From contig NZ_CDBL01000077.1 of assembly GCF_000820005.1 (NCBI RefSeq), positions 1,084 through 65,083 on the forward strand: 64,000 nt of DNA, in the 5' to 3' direction. Position numbers and translations under genes: made by a program. This DNA is from Aeromonas piscicola. Lineage in GTDB: Bacteria; Pseudomonadota; Gammaproteobacteria; Enterobacterales; Aeromonadaceae. The notes under the pieces were generated by a model. That model was not told where the DNA came from. It did not search any database and saw only the letters and a program-made list of their open reading frames with translations. Positions 44,460 to 52,569 of the stretch are shown one piece after another (position 1 is the first letter of the stretch; every line of letters begins with the position of its first letter).

Positions 44460-46406
44460 GAATTAGGACAGTTTTCACTGATCCTGGCCTTTGCCACCGC
44501 CCTGCTGCTGGGTGTCTATCCCTTGCTCGGTGCCCAGTGGGGGCGGCTTGGCATGATGTCGGCGGCCCGTCCGCTGGCCTATGCCCAGTTCCTGCTGCTG
44601 TTGCTGTCCTTCCTGTGCCTGACCTGGGCCTTCATCGACAATGATTTTACCGTGCAGTATGTGGCCACCAACTCCAACACCCTGTTGCCGCTGGCGTATC
44701 GGATTTCCGCCGTCTGGGGCGCCCACGAGGGCTCCTTGCTGCTGTGGGTGCTGACCCTGGGTGGCTGGACGGCTGCGGTGGCCCTGTTCAGCCGCAGCCT
44801 GCCGCTCGATGCGGTGGCGCGGGTACTCGGCGTGCTGGGGCTGATCTCGGTCGGTTTCACCGCCTTCGTGCTGTTCACCTCGGATCCTTTCACCCGCACG
44901 CTGCCTTACTTCCCGGTGGATGGACGCGACCTCAACCCACTGTTGCAGGATCCCGGCCTCATCTTCCACCCACCCATGCTCTACATGGGCTATGTGGGCT
45001 TCTCGGTGGCCTTTGCTTTTGCCATCGCCTCCCTGATGACGGGGCGCCTCGACGCCACCTGGGCCCGCTGGTCCCGTCCCTGGACCATGGCGGCCTGGGT
45101 CTTCCTGACTCTGGGCATAGTGCTCGGCTCCTGGTGGGCTTATTACGAGCTCGGCTGGGGTGGCTGGTGGTTCTGGGATCCGGTGGAAAACGCCTCCTTC
45201 ATGCCCTGGCTGGCGGGCACTGCCCTGCTGCACTCGCTGGCGGTGAGCGAGAAGCGGGCCACCTTCAAGGCCTGGACAGTGCTGCTGGCGCTCTCCGCCT
45301 TCTCCCTGAGCCTGCTCGGCACCTTCCTGGTGCGCTCCGGCGTGCTGGTCTCGGTGCATGCGTTCGCCTCCGACCCGACCCGCGGCCTGTTCATTCTGGG
45401 CTTCCTGCTGGCAGTGATCGGCAGCTCGCTCTTGCTGTTTGCCTTCAAGGGCTCGCAGGTGAAGAGCCATGGCAAGCATGAGCTGTGGAGTCGCGAGACC
45501 CTGTTGCTGTGCAACAACATCATGCTGGTGGCGGGTCTGCTGACCGTGTTGCTCGGCACCTTGTTGCCGCTGGTGCACAAGGAACTGGGGCTTGGCAGCA
45601 TCTCCATCGGCACCCCCTTCTTCAACCACATCTACAGCTGGCTGATCATTCCGTTTGCCCTACTGCTGGGGGTGGGCCCGCTGTTTCGCTGGCGCCGTCA
45701 GGATCTCGGTGAGCTCAAGGGCAAGGTGATCCTGGCACTGGTGCTGAGCCTGGCCGCCGCCTTCCTGCTGCCGCAGCTCTTTGCCGAGGAGTTCAAACCC
45801 TGGGCCGCGCTCGGCATAGGCCTCGGGGCCTGGATCATCATCACCAGCATCCAGGAGACCTGGGTGCGCGCCACCCACAAGCACCGTTTTGCCGTGGGGG
45901 TGCGCAAGCTTGGCAACAGCCACTGGGCCATGATCCTGGGGCATGTGGGGCTGGCGGTCAGCATCATAGGCATCGCCTGCACCCAGAACTACAGCATCGA
46001 AAAGGATCTGCGCATGCAGGCCGGCGATCGCGTCCAGTTTGCCGACTACGAGTTCGTCTTCACCGGTATCAAGGAGAAGAACGGCCCCAACTACGACGGC
46101 TTCAAGGGGGTGCTGGAAGTGCACAAGGATGGCAAGCAGATCGCCCTGCTCAAGCCCGAGAAGCGGATGTACAAGGTGAGCCGCATGCCGATGACGGAAG
46201 CGGCCATAGACGCAGGCTTCACCCGGGATCTCTACGCGGCGCTCGGTGAGCAGCTCGACAACGGTGCCTGGGCGGTGCGGATCTACTACAAACCCTTCGT
46301 GCGCTGGATTTGGTTCGGCGGTGTCTTCATGGCCATCGGCGGTGTGCTGGCGATGCTGGACAAGCGTTACCGTTTCGGCCGTCGTGACGAGGAGGCCAAG
46401 GCATGA
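44451..46406 (+). CDS. ccmF: Cytochrome c haem lyase subunit CcmF
   Basis: A 651-residue inner-membrane protein with about 14 membrane segments. The tryptophan-rich WWD domain is seen as GWGGWWFWDPVENASFMPWL (about residues 237-256). Conserved His residues lie in periplasmic loops (for example WGAHEGSLLLWVL). It joins haem from CcmE to apocytochrome with CcmH and CcmI. An AAGGAG lies upstream. The stop overlaps ccmG by four bases. Confidence 0.97.
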   Translation: MIPELGQFSLILAFATALLLGVYPLLGAQWGRLGMMSAARPLAYAQFLLLLLSFLCLTWAFIDNDFTVQYVATNSNTLLPLAYRISAVWGAHEGSLLLWVLTLGGWTAAVALFSRSLPLDAVARVLGVLGLISVGFTAFVLFTSDPFTRTLPYFPVDGRDLNPLLQDPGLIFHPPMLYMGYVGFSVAFAFAIASLMTGRLDATWARWSRPWTMAAWVFLTLGIVLGSWWAYYELGWGGWWFWDPVENASFMPWLAGTALLHSLAVSEKRATFKAWTVLLALSAFSLSLLGTFLVRSGVLVSVHAFASDPTRGLFILGFLLAVIGSSLLLFAFKGSQVKSHGKHELWSRETLLLCNNIMLVAGLLTVLLGTLLPLVHKELGLGSISIGTPFFNHIYSWLIIPFALLLGVGPLFRWRRQDLGELKGKVILALVLSLAAAFLLPQLFAEEFKPWAALGIGLGAWIIITSIQETWVRATHKHRFAVGVRKLGNSHWAMILGHVGLAVSIIGIACTQNYSIEKDLRMQAGDRVQFADYEFVFTGIKEKNGPNYDGFKGVLEVHKDGKQIALLKPEKRMYKVSRMPMTEAAIDAGFTRDLYAALGEQLDNGAWAVRIYYKPFVRWIWFGGVFMAIGGVLAMLDKRYRFGRRDEEAKA

Positions 46407-46933
46407 GCAAAAAGACCTGGTTGTTTCTGATCCCTTTCATCATCTTTCTGCTGGGGGCCGTCTTCCTGTTTCGCGGGCTTTACTCAGACCCCACCAAGCT
46501 CGAATCCGTGATGGTGGGCAAAGAGGTGCCGGTGTTCACCCTGCAGGACATCTATGACCTGAACAAGCAGCATGACAGGAGCATCCTCAAGGGTCGCCCC
46601 ATGCTGCTCAACGTCTGGGCCACCTGGTGCCCGACCTGCTATGGGGAGCATACCTATCTCAAGCAGCTGGCGGGGCAGGGGATCTACATAGTCGGCATGA
46701 ACTACAAGGATGAGCGCGCCAAGGCCATCAACTGGCTGGCGGAGCTCGGCAACCCCTACCAGATCAACCTGTATGATCCGGATGGCATGCTGGGGCTGGA
46801 TCTGGGGGTCTACGGCGCGCCCGAGACCTTCTTCATCGACAGCCAGGGCATCATCCGCTATCGCCACGTGGGGGACGTCAACCCCGAAGTCTGGGCATCG
46901 ACCCTCAAACCCATCTTTGATGCCATGAAGTGA
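46403..46933 (+). CDS. ccmG: Thiol:disulfide interchange protein CcmG (DsbE)
   Basis: A 176-residue membrane-anchored thioredoxin-like protein. The N-terminal helix (about residues 5-24) anchors it. The active site is WATWCPTCYGEH, and GVYGAPETFFID holds the cis-Pro loop (here GAPETF). It keeps apocytochrome CXXCH thiols reduced. Confidence 0.96.
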   Translation: MSKKTWLFLIPFIIFLLGAVFLFRGLYSDPTKLESVMVGKEVPVFTLQDIYDLNKQHDRSILKGRPMLLNVWATWCPTCYGEHTYLKQLAGQGIYIVGMNYKDERAKAINWLAELGNPYQINLYDPDGMLGLDLGVYGAPETFFIDSQGIIRYRHVGDVNPEVWASTLKPIFDAMK

Positions 46934-46944
46934 GGGAGAGCCTG

Positions 46945-47424
46945 ATGAGAGTATTGATTGCATCCCTGCTGTTGCTGGCAGGATTGGGTGGCGCCGGTCA
47001 GGTGCTGGCCGCCATCGATGTCTACACCTTCGACAACGATGCCCAGGAGCAGACCTTTCGCGAGCTGACCCGCGAGCTGCGTTGCCCCAAGTGCCAGAAC
47101 CAGGACATAGCCGACTCCAATGCGGGTCTGGCCAAGGACTTGCGGGACAAGACCTACCAGATGGTGCGCGAGGGCAAGGAGAAGCAGGAAGTGGTGGACT
47201 ACATGGTCGCCCGCTACGGCAACTTCATTCTGTATAACCCGCCGCTGATGGCGTCGACCCTGATCCTCTGGCTGGGCCCGCTGCTGGTGATCGTCATAGG
47301 TGTCGTCACTGTGGTGGTGCGCAGCCGCCGCCGTCCCGCGGCGGCCAGGCCGACGGATAGCGCCCTGAGCGCGGAGGAGCAGCGTCGTCTGACTGCCCTG
47401 CTCAAAGAGGAAGAGAAACAATGA
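46945..47424 (+). CDS. ccmH: Cytochrome c maturation protein CcmH
   Basis: A 159-residue protein with a signal peptide, the redox motif LRCPKCQNQDIADSNA (the LRCxxCQ signature) and a C-terminal membrane helix (about residues 105-130). This is the short CcmH form, with the TPR part encoded separately as ccmI. The start at 46945 has GGGAGAG eight bases upstream; a GTG at 46930 overlaps ccmG but lacks that spacing. It overlaps ccmI by four bases. Confidence 0.95.
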   Translation: MRVLIASLLLLAGLGGAGQVLAAIDVYTFDNDAQEQTFRELTRELRCPKCQNQDIADSNAGLAKDLRDKTYQMVREGKEKQEVVDYMVARYGNFILYNPPLMASTLILWLGPLLVIVIGVVTVVVRSRRRPAAARPTDSALSAEEQRRLTALLKEEEKQ

Positions 47425-48701
47425 CCGCATTTTGGATAGTGATCGCGGCCCTGCTGGTGCTGGTGAGTCTGGCGCTGGTACTGCCGCTGTGGCGCGGCGA
47501 GGGCAAGCAGAGCATCAGCCGTTCGGCCCTCAACAAGCAGCTCTATCGCCAGCGTCTGCTGGAGATAGGCGAAGAGCGTGAACAGGGCATATTGGCGGAG
47601 GAGCCGGACTCCCTGGTCGAGCTGCAACGCAGCCTGCTGGACGACATTCCCGACGTGGAGCAGACCGCCCGGGGTGGCAAGAGTCTTATTTGGATTCCGG
47701 GCGTGCTGGTGCTGGTGGTGGTGAGTCTGGGACTCTATTACCAGCTCGGCTCCTGGCGGGAAGTCCAGCGCTGGCAGGATGCCAACAGCCGGTTGGGTGA
47801 GCTGAGCAACCGCATCCTGGTGGAGCGGGATGCCCAGGTGACCGAGCAGGATCTGATGGACTTCATGCTGGGCTTGCGCACCCGTCTGAAAGACGAACCG
47901 AACGATTATCGCGGCTGGCTGCTGCTGGGTCGCCTGTCGCTGGATGGCAATGATCCCGAGATGGCCCGCGAGGCGCTGGAGCGGGCCTATGCGCTGGCAC
48001 CACAGAAGGCCATGGTGGCCGTGCCTTATGCCCAGGCGCTGATGATGACTGGGGATGACGCCCAGGCCGATGAGCTGCTGCGTAGCGCCATCGCGCTGGA
48101 TCCGGCCAACATAGAGGCCCGCTCCGTCTATGCCTTCATGGCGCTGCAAAAAGAGGACTTCAAGACGGCGCTGCTGCGCTGGCGCGAGATGTTGCCGCTG
48201 ATGGAGAAGGGCTCTACCCGCTACGCCATGGTGGAGCGTTCCATCGACTATGCCGAGCAGCAACTGAAGCAGCGTGGCATGGCGGCGCCAAGCGTGCCGG
48301 CGACCCAAAGCGAACAGGCACAAACCCAGGCTCCTGCCCAGGTGCAGGAAGTGAAGGCCGGGGAGTTCCCACTGCACGTCACCCTGGCTCCCGGCATCCA
48401 GTTGCCGGAGGATGCCCATCTGTTCGTGTTTGCGGTGATCCCCAATGGCCCGCCCATGCCCATCGCGGTTAAACGCATCCCAGGACCCCAGTTCCCGCTG
48501 ACCCTGTCACTGGGGGATGGCGATGCCATGATGGAGGGGAGCAAGCTTGCTGCCTACCCGCAGTTGCAGTTCAAGGCGCGGCTCTCCCGCGGTGGCAACG
48601 TCATGAACAAGGAAGGGGCGTTTGAAGGGGTATCGGCTCCGATCCCGACGGACGCCATTCCGTCAGCACCGATTGACATCCGCATCGATCACGCCCTCTA
48701 A
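47421..48701 (+). CDS. ccmI: Cytochrome c maturation protein CcmI
   Basis: A 426-residue protein with two N-terminal membrane helices (about residues 3-22 and 92-112), a cytoplasmic leucine-zipper-like loop between them and a periplasmic TPR region (GWLLLGRLSLDGNDPEMARE and the following repeat). It binds the C-terminal helix of apocytochrome c and hands it to CcmF/CcmH. Last gene of the ccm operon. Confidence 0.94.
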   Translation: MTAFWIVIAALLVLVSLALVLPLWRGEGKQSISRSALNKQLYRQRLLEIGEEREQGILAEEPDSLVELQRSLLDDIPDVEQTARGGKSLIWIPGVLVLVVVSLGLYYQLGSWREVQRWQDANSRLGELSNRILVERDAQVTEQDLMDFMLGLRTRLKDEPNDYRGWLLLGRLSLDGNDPEMAREALERAYALAPQKAMVAVPYAQALMMTGDDAQADELLRSAIALDPANIEARSVYAFMALQKEDFKTALLRWREMLPLMEKGSTRYAMVERSIDYAEQQLKQRGMAAPSVPATQSEQAQTQAPAQVQEVKAGEFPLHVTLAPGIQLPEDAHLFVFAVIPNGPPMPIAVKRIPGPQFPLTLSLGDGDAMMEGSKLAAYPQLQFKARLSRGGNVMNKEGAFEGVSAPIPTDAIPSAPIDIRIDHAL

Positions 48702-48711
48702 TACTCCTTTG

Positions 48712-48736
48712 GCCCGGCCCCTCGATGGGGCCGGGC
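48712..48736 (+). terminator. GC-rich hairpin after ccmI
   Basis: GCCCGGCCCC pairs with GGGGCCGGGC around TCGAT. No T-run follows, so it may be only a partial terminator before mlaA. Confidence 0.6.
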
Positions 48737-48781
48737 TGCCTATAATTCAGATTAATCACAATAAAAAGCTAGGACTTCCAT

Positions 48782-49594
48782 ATGTATGTGCGTTTAGGGG
48801 CATTGATGGTGGCGTTGTTGCTGGGTGGCTGTGCAGGTGGTCCGCCCAAGCCGGGCCCCGAAAGTCTTGACCTCAAGGAGACCCCGAGCCGACCAGAGGC
48901 GACCAGCACGGCCAGCGATGGCCGTGACCCGTTCCAAGGGGCCAACCGGGCCATGTGGGCGGTCAACTACGATGTGCTTGAGCCCTATGTAGCCCGCCCC
49001 GTGGTGCATGGCTATGCCCGCTACATTCCGCAAGGGATGAAGGACGGCATCGAGAACCTGGTCGAGAACTTCAACGAGCCGAGCAGCATGGTCAACCACC
49101 TGATCACGGGAGATCTGAAGGGGGCGGGGACCAACCTGGGCCGCTTTACCCTCAACACGACCCTGGGTCTGCTGGGGATCTTCGATGTGGCCAGGCATAC
49201 CGGGCTCGAGCGCAACAAGCTGGAACTCAATACGGTGCTGGGGCGCGCCGACATCGGTGATGGCGCCTATCTGATGGTGCCCGTCTACGGCCCGACCACG
49301 ACCCGCAAGCTGGTGGGGGATACCATAGATACCATTTACTTCCCCTATGCCCTGCTGACCTTGCCGCTGCGCATCACGCACTGGGCGCTGGATGGCCTGG
49401 GTACGCGATCCAAGCTGATCGATCAGGAGCGGATCATCGACAACGCGCTCGATCCTTATGCCCTGACCAAGGACTTCTATCTGCAATACAACCAGAACAA
49501 GGTGACGGGTCGCCAGACCGAGCTCAAGCAGGAGCAGAAGGAGAAGGTGGACGACACCAATCTGGATGAGTACCTGGATGAAATCGATCAGTGA
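48782..49594 (+). CDS. mlaA: Outer-membrane lipid asymmetry lipoprotein MlaA (VacJ)
   Basis: A 270-residue lipoprotein. The lipobox is LLGGC, with the lipid-modified Cys at residue 17. The MlaA domain has DPFQGANRAMWAVNYDVLEP, FVARP-like AYVARPVVHGYARY and PSSMVNHLITGDLKGAGTN. It takes mislocalised phospholipid from the outer leaflet and passes it to MlaC. The rest of the mla system is elsewhere. Two terminators follow. Confidence 0.95.
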   Translation: MYVRLGALMVALLLGGCAGGPPKPGPESLDLKETPSRPEATSTASDGRDPFQGANRAMWAVNYDVLEPYVARPVVHGYARYIPQGMKDGIENLVENFNEPSSMVNHLITGDLKGAGTNLGRFTLNTTLGLLGIFDVARHTGLERNKLELNTVLGRADIGDGAYLMVPVYGPTTTRKLVGDTIDTIYFPYALLTLPLRITHWALDGLGTRSKLIDQERIIDNALDPYALTKDFYLQYNQNKVTGRQTELKQEQKEKVDDTNLDEYLDEIDQ

Positions 49595-49613
49595 TGCCAC
49601 TGGCTGTGCAACA

Positions 49614-49637
49614 AAGGCGCCAGCGGGCGCCTTTTTC
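49614..49637 (+). terminator. Rho-independent terminator of mlaA
   Basis: AAGGCGC pairs with GCGCCTT around a 6-base loop and is followed by TTT. Confidence 0.75.
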
Positions 49638-49663
49638 ATCTCAGTGCAGCGGATGCCGCCCAT

Positions 49664-49693
49664 AAAAAAACGCCCCGCAGTGCGGGGCGTTTT
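49664..49693. terminator. Bidirectional terminator between mlaA and sodB
   Basis: CGCCCCGCA pairs with TGCGGGGCG around one G, flanked by an A-run on the left and TTTT on the right. It serves sodB on the minus strand best. Confidence 0.88.
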
Positions 49694-49708
49694 GGCAAGA
49701 AGCGGCTA

Positions 49709-50293
49709 TCAGGCAGCCAGGTTCTTGGCCACGAATTCCCAGTTGACCAGGGTCCAGAAGGTTTCCATGTACTTCGGACGCAGGTTGCGGAAATCGATGT
49801 AGTAGGCGTGCTCCCACAGGTCGACGGTCAGCAGCGGGGTAGTCCCGGCTTCGGTCAGCGGGCAACCGGCGTTGGAAGTGTTGACGATGGCCAGGGAGCC
49901 GTCGGCTTTCTTCACCAGCCAAGTCCAGCTGGAGCCGAAGTTGCCGATGGCAGACTTGGTGAACGCATCCTTGAACTCGGCGAAGGAGCCGAATGCCTTG
50001 TTGATGGCATCAGCCAGGGCACCGGTCGGCTCGTTGCCGCCGTTCGGGGAGAGGCAGTGCCAGTAGAAGGTGTGGTTCCAGATCTGGGCGGCGTTGTTGA
50101 AGATGCCGCCAGTGGAAGTCTTGATGATCTCTTCCAGGGACTTGCCTTCAAATTCGGTACCCGGCACCAGATTGTTCAGGTTGACCACATAGGTGTTGTG
50201 GTGCTTGCCGTGATGGTATTCCAGAGTTTCCTGGGAGATGTGCGGTTCCAGAGCATTGATTGCATAGGGCAGAGCGGGAAGTTCGAATGCCAT
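49709..50293 (-). CDS. sodB: Iron superoxide dismutase SodB
   Basis: A 194-residue cytoplasmic enzyme that converts superoxide to peroxide and oxygen. Metal ligands are H27, H74 (IWNHTFYW), D157 and H161 (VDLWEHAYY). AQIWNHTFYWHCLSP and SSWTWLVKK indicate the Fe form rather than Mn. The length equals that of E. coli SodB. Monocistronic, divergent from grxD with a 286-base gap between the starts. Confidence 0.97.
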   Translation of the reverse strand: MAFELPALPYAINALEPHISQETLEYHHGKHHNTYVVNLNNLVPGTEFEGKSLEEIIKTSTGGIFNNAAQIWNHTFYWHCLSPNGGNEPTGALADAINKAFGSFAEFKDAFTKSAIGNFGSSWTWLVKKADGSLAIVNTSNAGCPLTEAGTTPLLTVDLWEHAYYIDFRNLRPKYMETFWTLVNWEFVAKNLAA

Positions 50294-50579
50294 TTTCTAC
50301 TCTCCATTGGCTGGCCGTGCGAAGGCGACGGTTGCAAGACATTGCGTACTCTTTTCTATTTTGAAAAGAATTGTTCTTGAAATGATGGGGCCAGTTGGCC
50401 CAAAGCCCATCGATTGTACCAGCATCAAAGATGGGCTAACAACTCTTGATTCTCGCCATGACTTGGATCAAGCTGCGGCGTATTGATTCATCACTTCTTG
50501 CATCCAGGACGGTTTGTCAGTTTGTGGTCTGCCCGGATTGCAGTAGAATGGCCGCCGAAATCGCTCTAGTGAGGCACCT

Positions 50580-50924
50580 ATGGAAACTATTGAAAAGATC
50601 AAACAGCAGCTGGCTGACAATCCCATCATCCTTTACATGAAGGGTTCCCCCAAGCTACCCAGCTGCGGTTTCTCTGCCCAGGCCTCCCAGGCCATGATGT
50701 CCTGTGGCGAACCGTTTGCTTACGTCGACATACTGCAAAACCCGGACATCCGTGCCGAGTTGCCGAAGTTTGCCAACTGGCCCACCTTCCCGCAGCTGTG
50801 GGTCGAGGGTGAGCTGGTCGGTGGCTGTGACATCATGATCGAGATGTTCCAGGCCGGCGAGCTGCAGACCCTGATCAAGGAAGTGGCCGCCAAGCACAAG
50901 CAGGATGACGCTGCCGCCGAATAA
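50580..50924 (+). CDS. grxD: Monothiol glutaredoxin GrxD (Grx4)
   Basis: A 114-residue monothiol glutaredoxin with the active site CGFS (C29), the TP-like loop WPTFPQLWV and GG-CD motif (VGGCDIM) that bind glutathione. It carries a [2Fe-2S] cluster and works in Fe-S trafficking with BolA-type proteins. The start at 50580 matches the family length. It ends at a strong terminator. Confidence 0.96.
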   Translation: METIEKIKQQLADNPIILYMKGSPKLPSCGFSAQASQAMMSCGEPFAYVDILQNPDIRAELPKFANWPTFPQLWVEGELVGGCDIMIEMFQAGELQTLIKEVAAKHKQDDAAAE

Positions 50925-50944
50925 GGTCGCATCTGCATCATGCA

Positions 50945-50971
50945 AAAAGGGGAGCCAATGGCTCCCCTTTT
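50945..50971 (+). terminator. Rho-independent terminator of grxD
   Basis: AAAAGGGGAGCCA pairs with TGGCTCCCCTTTT, followed by further T residues. Confidence 0.93.
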
Positions 50972-50992
50972 TTATTCATCGTGTCGACGGCC

Positions 50993-51149
50993 AGAACCTG
51001 TTCACGATTTGTCACGAGAGGCTGTCAGCAAGGTGAAGAGCCGCGGAGGAACCGGAGTGTGTAAATACACATGAACCCCTTGGTTTCACATAAGCGAGCA
51101 GCACATGAGCCTTGATCACGGCCTCGCAGTAAGATCGTGAGCGGGTTCT
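50993..51149. repeat. 157-base element with 16-base imperfect terminal inverted repeats
   Basis: AGAACCTGTTCACGAT (50993-51008) and ATCGTGAGCGGGTTCT (51134-51149) are inverted copies matching at 14 of 16 bases. The interior has further partial symmetry, including TGTGT-AAAT-ACACA at about 51058-51071, so the whole can fold into one long hairpin. The right end abuts the stop codon of the methyltransferase gene. It encodes nothing recognisable. It may be a non-autonomous MITE-like or ERIC-like repeat, or a structured terminator. Confidence 0.6.
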
Positions 51150-52360
51150 CAGCTGATGCGCTCGATGCGAGCCATGTAGAAGCCGTCAAAACCGGTCGCG
51201 GACGGGCTGACGGTGTGGTCATCCCGCAGACGATAGTTGTCGTTGGCAGCCAGGAACTTGTCCACCTGCTGGCGGTTTTCCTGGGGCAGGATGGAGCAGG
51301 TTGCATAGACCAGCAGACCACCGACCTTCACCATCTGGCTGTAGCGCTGCAGTATCTCTTCCTGCAGGGCTACCAGCACCGGCAGCCGCTCGGCGGTATC
51401 GCGCCACTTGGCATCCGGGTTGCGCTTGAGCACGCCCAGGCCCGAGCAGGGCACGTCCAGCAGCACGCGATCGGCGGTACCTTTGAGGCGCTTGACAGTC
51501 TTGCTGCTCTCGATGACGCGGGTTTCCACGTTGTGGGCACCGGCGCGGCGGGCGCGCTGCTTGAGGTTTTCCAGCTTCCACTCTTCCACATCCATTGCCA
51601 GCAGACGGCCCTTGCCGTTCATCATTGCGGCGATGTGCAGCGTCTTGCCGCCGGCGCCAGCACAGGCGTCTATGACGCGCATGCCAGGTGTCACTTCCAG
51701 CGCGGCAGCCACCAGCTGGGAGCCTGCATCCTGCTGCTCGAAGCAGCCATCGGCAAAGGCCTTGGTTCGAAACAGGGCGGCGTCCGAGGTGACCTGCAGG
51801 GCGGTCTCCACGCCCTCAACGGGAATAGTGGTGACATGCTCTTTGGCCAGAATGGCCTGCAGCTCTTCACGGGTGCACTTGAGGGTGTTGACCCGCAGAT
51901 AACGCTTGGGCATCCAGGCCAGGGCGGCGCGCTCGGCAGGCCAGGCCTCGCCGAGTTGCTCGCTGCCAAGTTTTTCCAGCCAGCTGGGGCAACCGTCCAT
52001 CAGCACGGGGTTCTTTTTCGCTTCGGTCAGGCGGCGACGGAATGCCTCCTCATTGAAACGATCCAGGGTCGGATGGTTGGGCTGAGCTATCTTGTGAAAA
52101 GCGTGCCAGCTGTGCAGCAGCGGCCAGACATTCTTCTCGGCCTGACGTACCTGAATGCCGGTCAGGGCGCAATAGAGGCTGAGGCGACGCAGCAGATCGC
52201 CAGTGACCAGAGCAATCCTTGCCTGTTCTTGCGGTTTGAGTTCGATGCCGGAGAAGTGACGGGCATAGGCGCGGTCCAGAGTGAGACCCTGGCCCAGCAC
52301 ATCGTCAACGATGGCAACGATCAGGTCCCCGAAACGGGGCAACAGTGGGGATTTGAGCAT
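51149..52360 (-). CDS. RsmB/NOP-family RNA cytosine-C5 methyltransferase
   Basis: A 403-residue SAM-dependent RNA methyltransferase. The N-terminal 130 residues are helical and NusB-like. The Rossmann domain has motif I DACAGAGGKTLHIAA, the motif IV Cys in DVPCSGLGVLKRNPDAKW and the catalytic Cys in VYATCSILPQENRQQV. It probably makes m5C in rRNA or tRNA; whether it acts like RsmB cannot be decided, as it is shorter and diverged. The start at 52360 has AAGG upstream; an ATG at 52399 adds 13 residues. It faces grxD and stops against an inverted-repeat element. Confidence 0.87.
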   Translation of the reverse strand: MLKSPLLPRFGDLIVAIVDDVLGQGLTLDRAYARHFSGIELKPQEQARIALVTGDLLRRLSLYCALTGIQVRQAEKNVWPLLHSWHAFHKIAQPNHPTLDRFNEEAFRRRLTEAKKNPVLMDGCPSWLEKLGSEQLGEAWPAERAALAWMPKRYLRVNTLKCTREELQAILAKEHVTTIPVEGVETALQVTSDAALFRTKAFADGCFEQQDAGSQLVAAALEVTPGMRVIDACAGAGGKTLHIAAMMNGKGRLLAMDVEEWKLENLKQRARRAGAHNVETRVIESSKTVKRLKGTADRVLLDVPCSGLGVLKRNPDAKWRDTAERLPVLVALQEEILQRYSQMVKVGGLLVYATCSILPQENRQQVDKFLAANDNYRLRDDHTVSPSATGFDGFYMARIERIS

Positions 52361-52569
52361 GAGATTAACCTTGGTCAGATAAAGACGAACCGTCGTCATG
52401 GTGACGCAGCTCTAAAACTGATAAATCCGCGCAATGATAGGGGCTAGACAGGGTTGGTGCAACACTCCCCATTCGGGGAATATACAGACGATGGCGCTGG
52501 ACTAATCGGATCAGCAGGAAAATGATGCCGGTTACAGTTCAGGTAAGTGCATTTAAAAGGACTAAAAAG

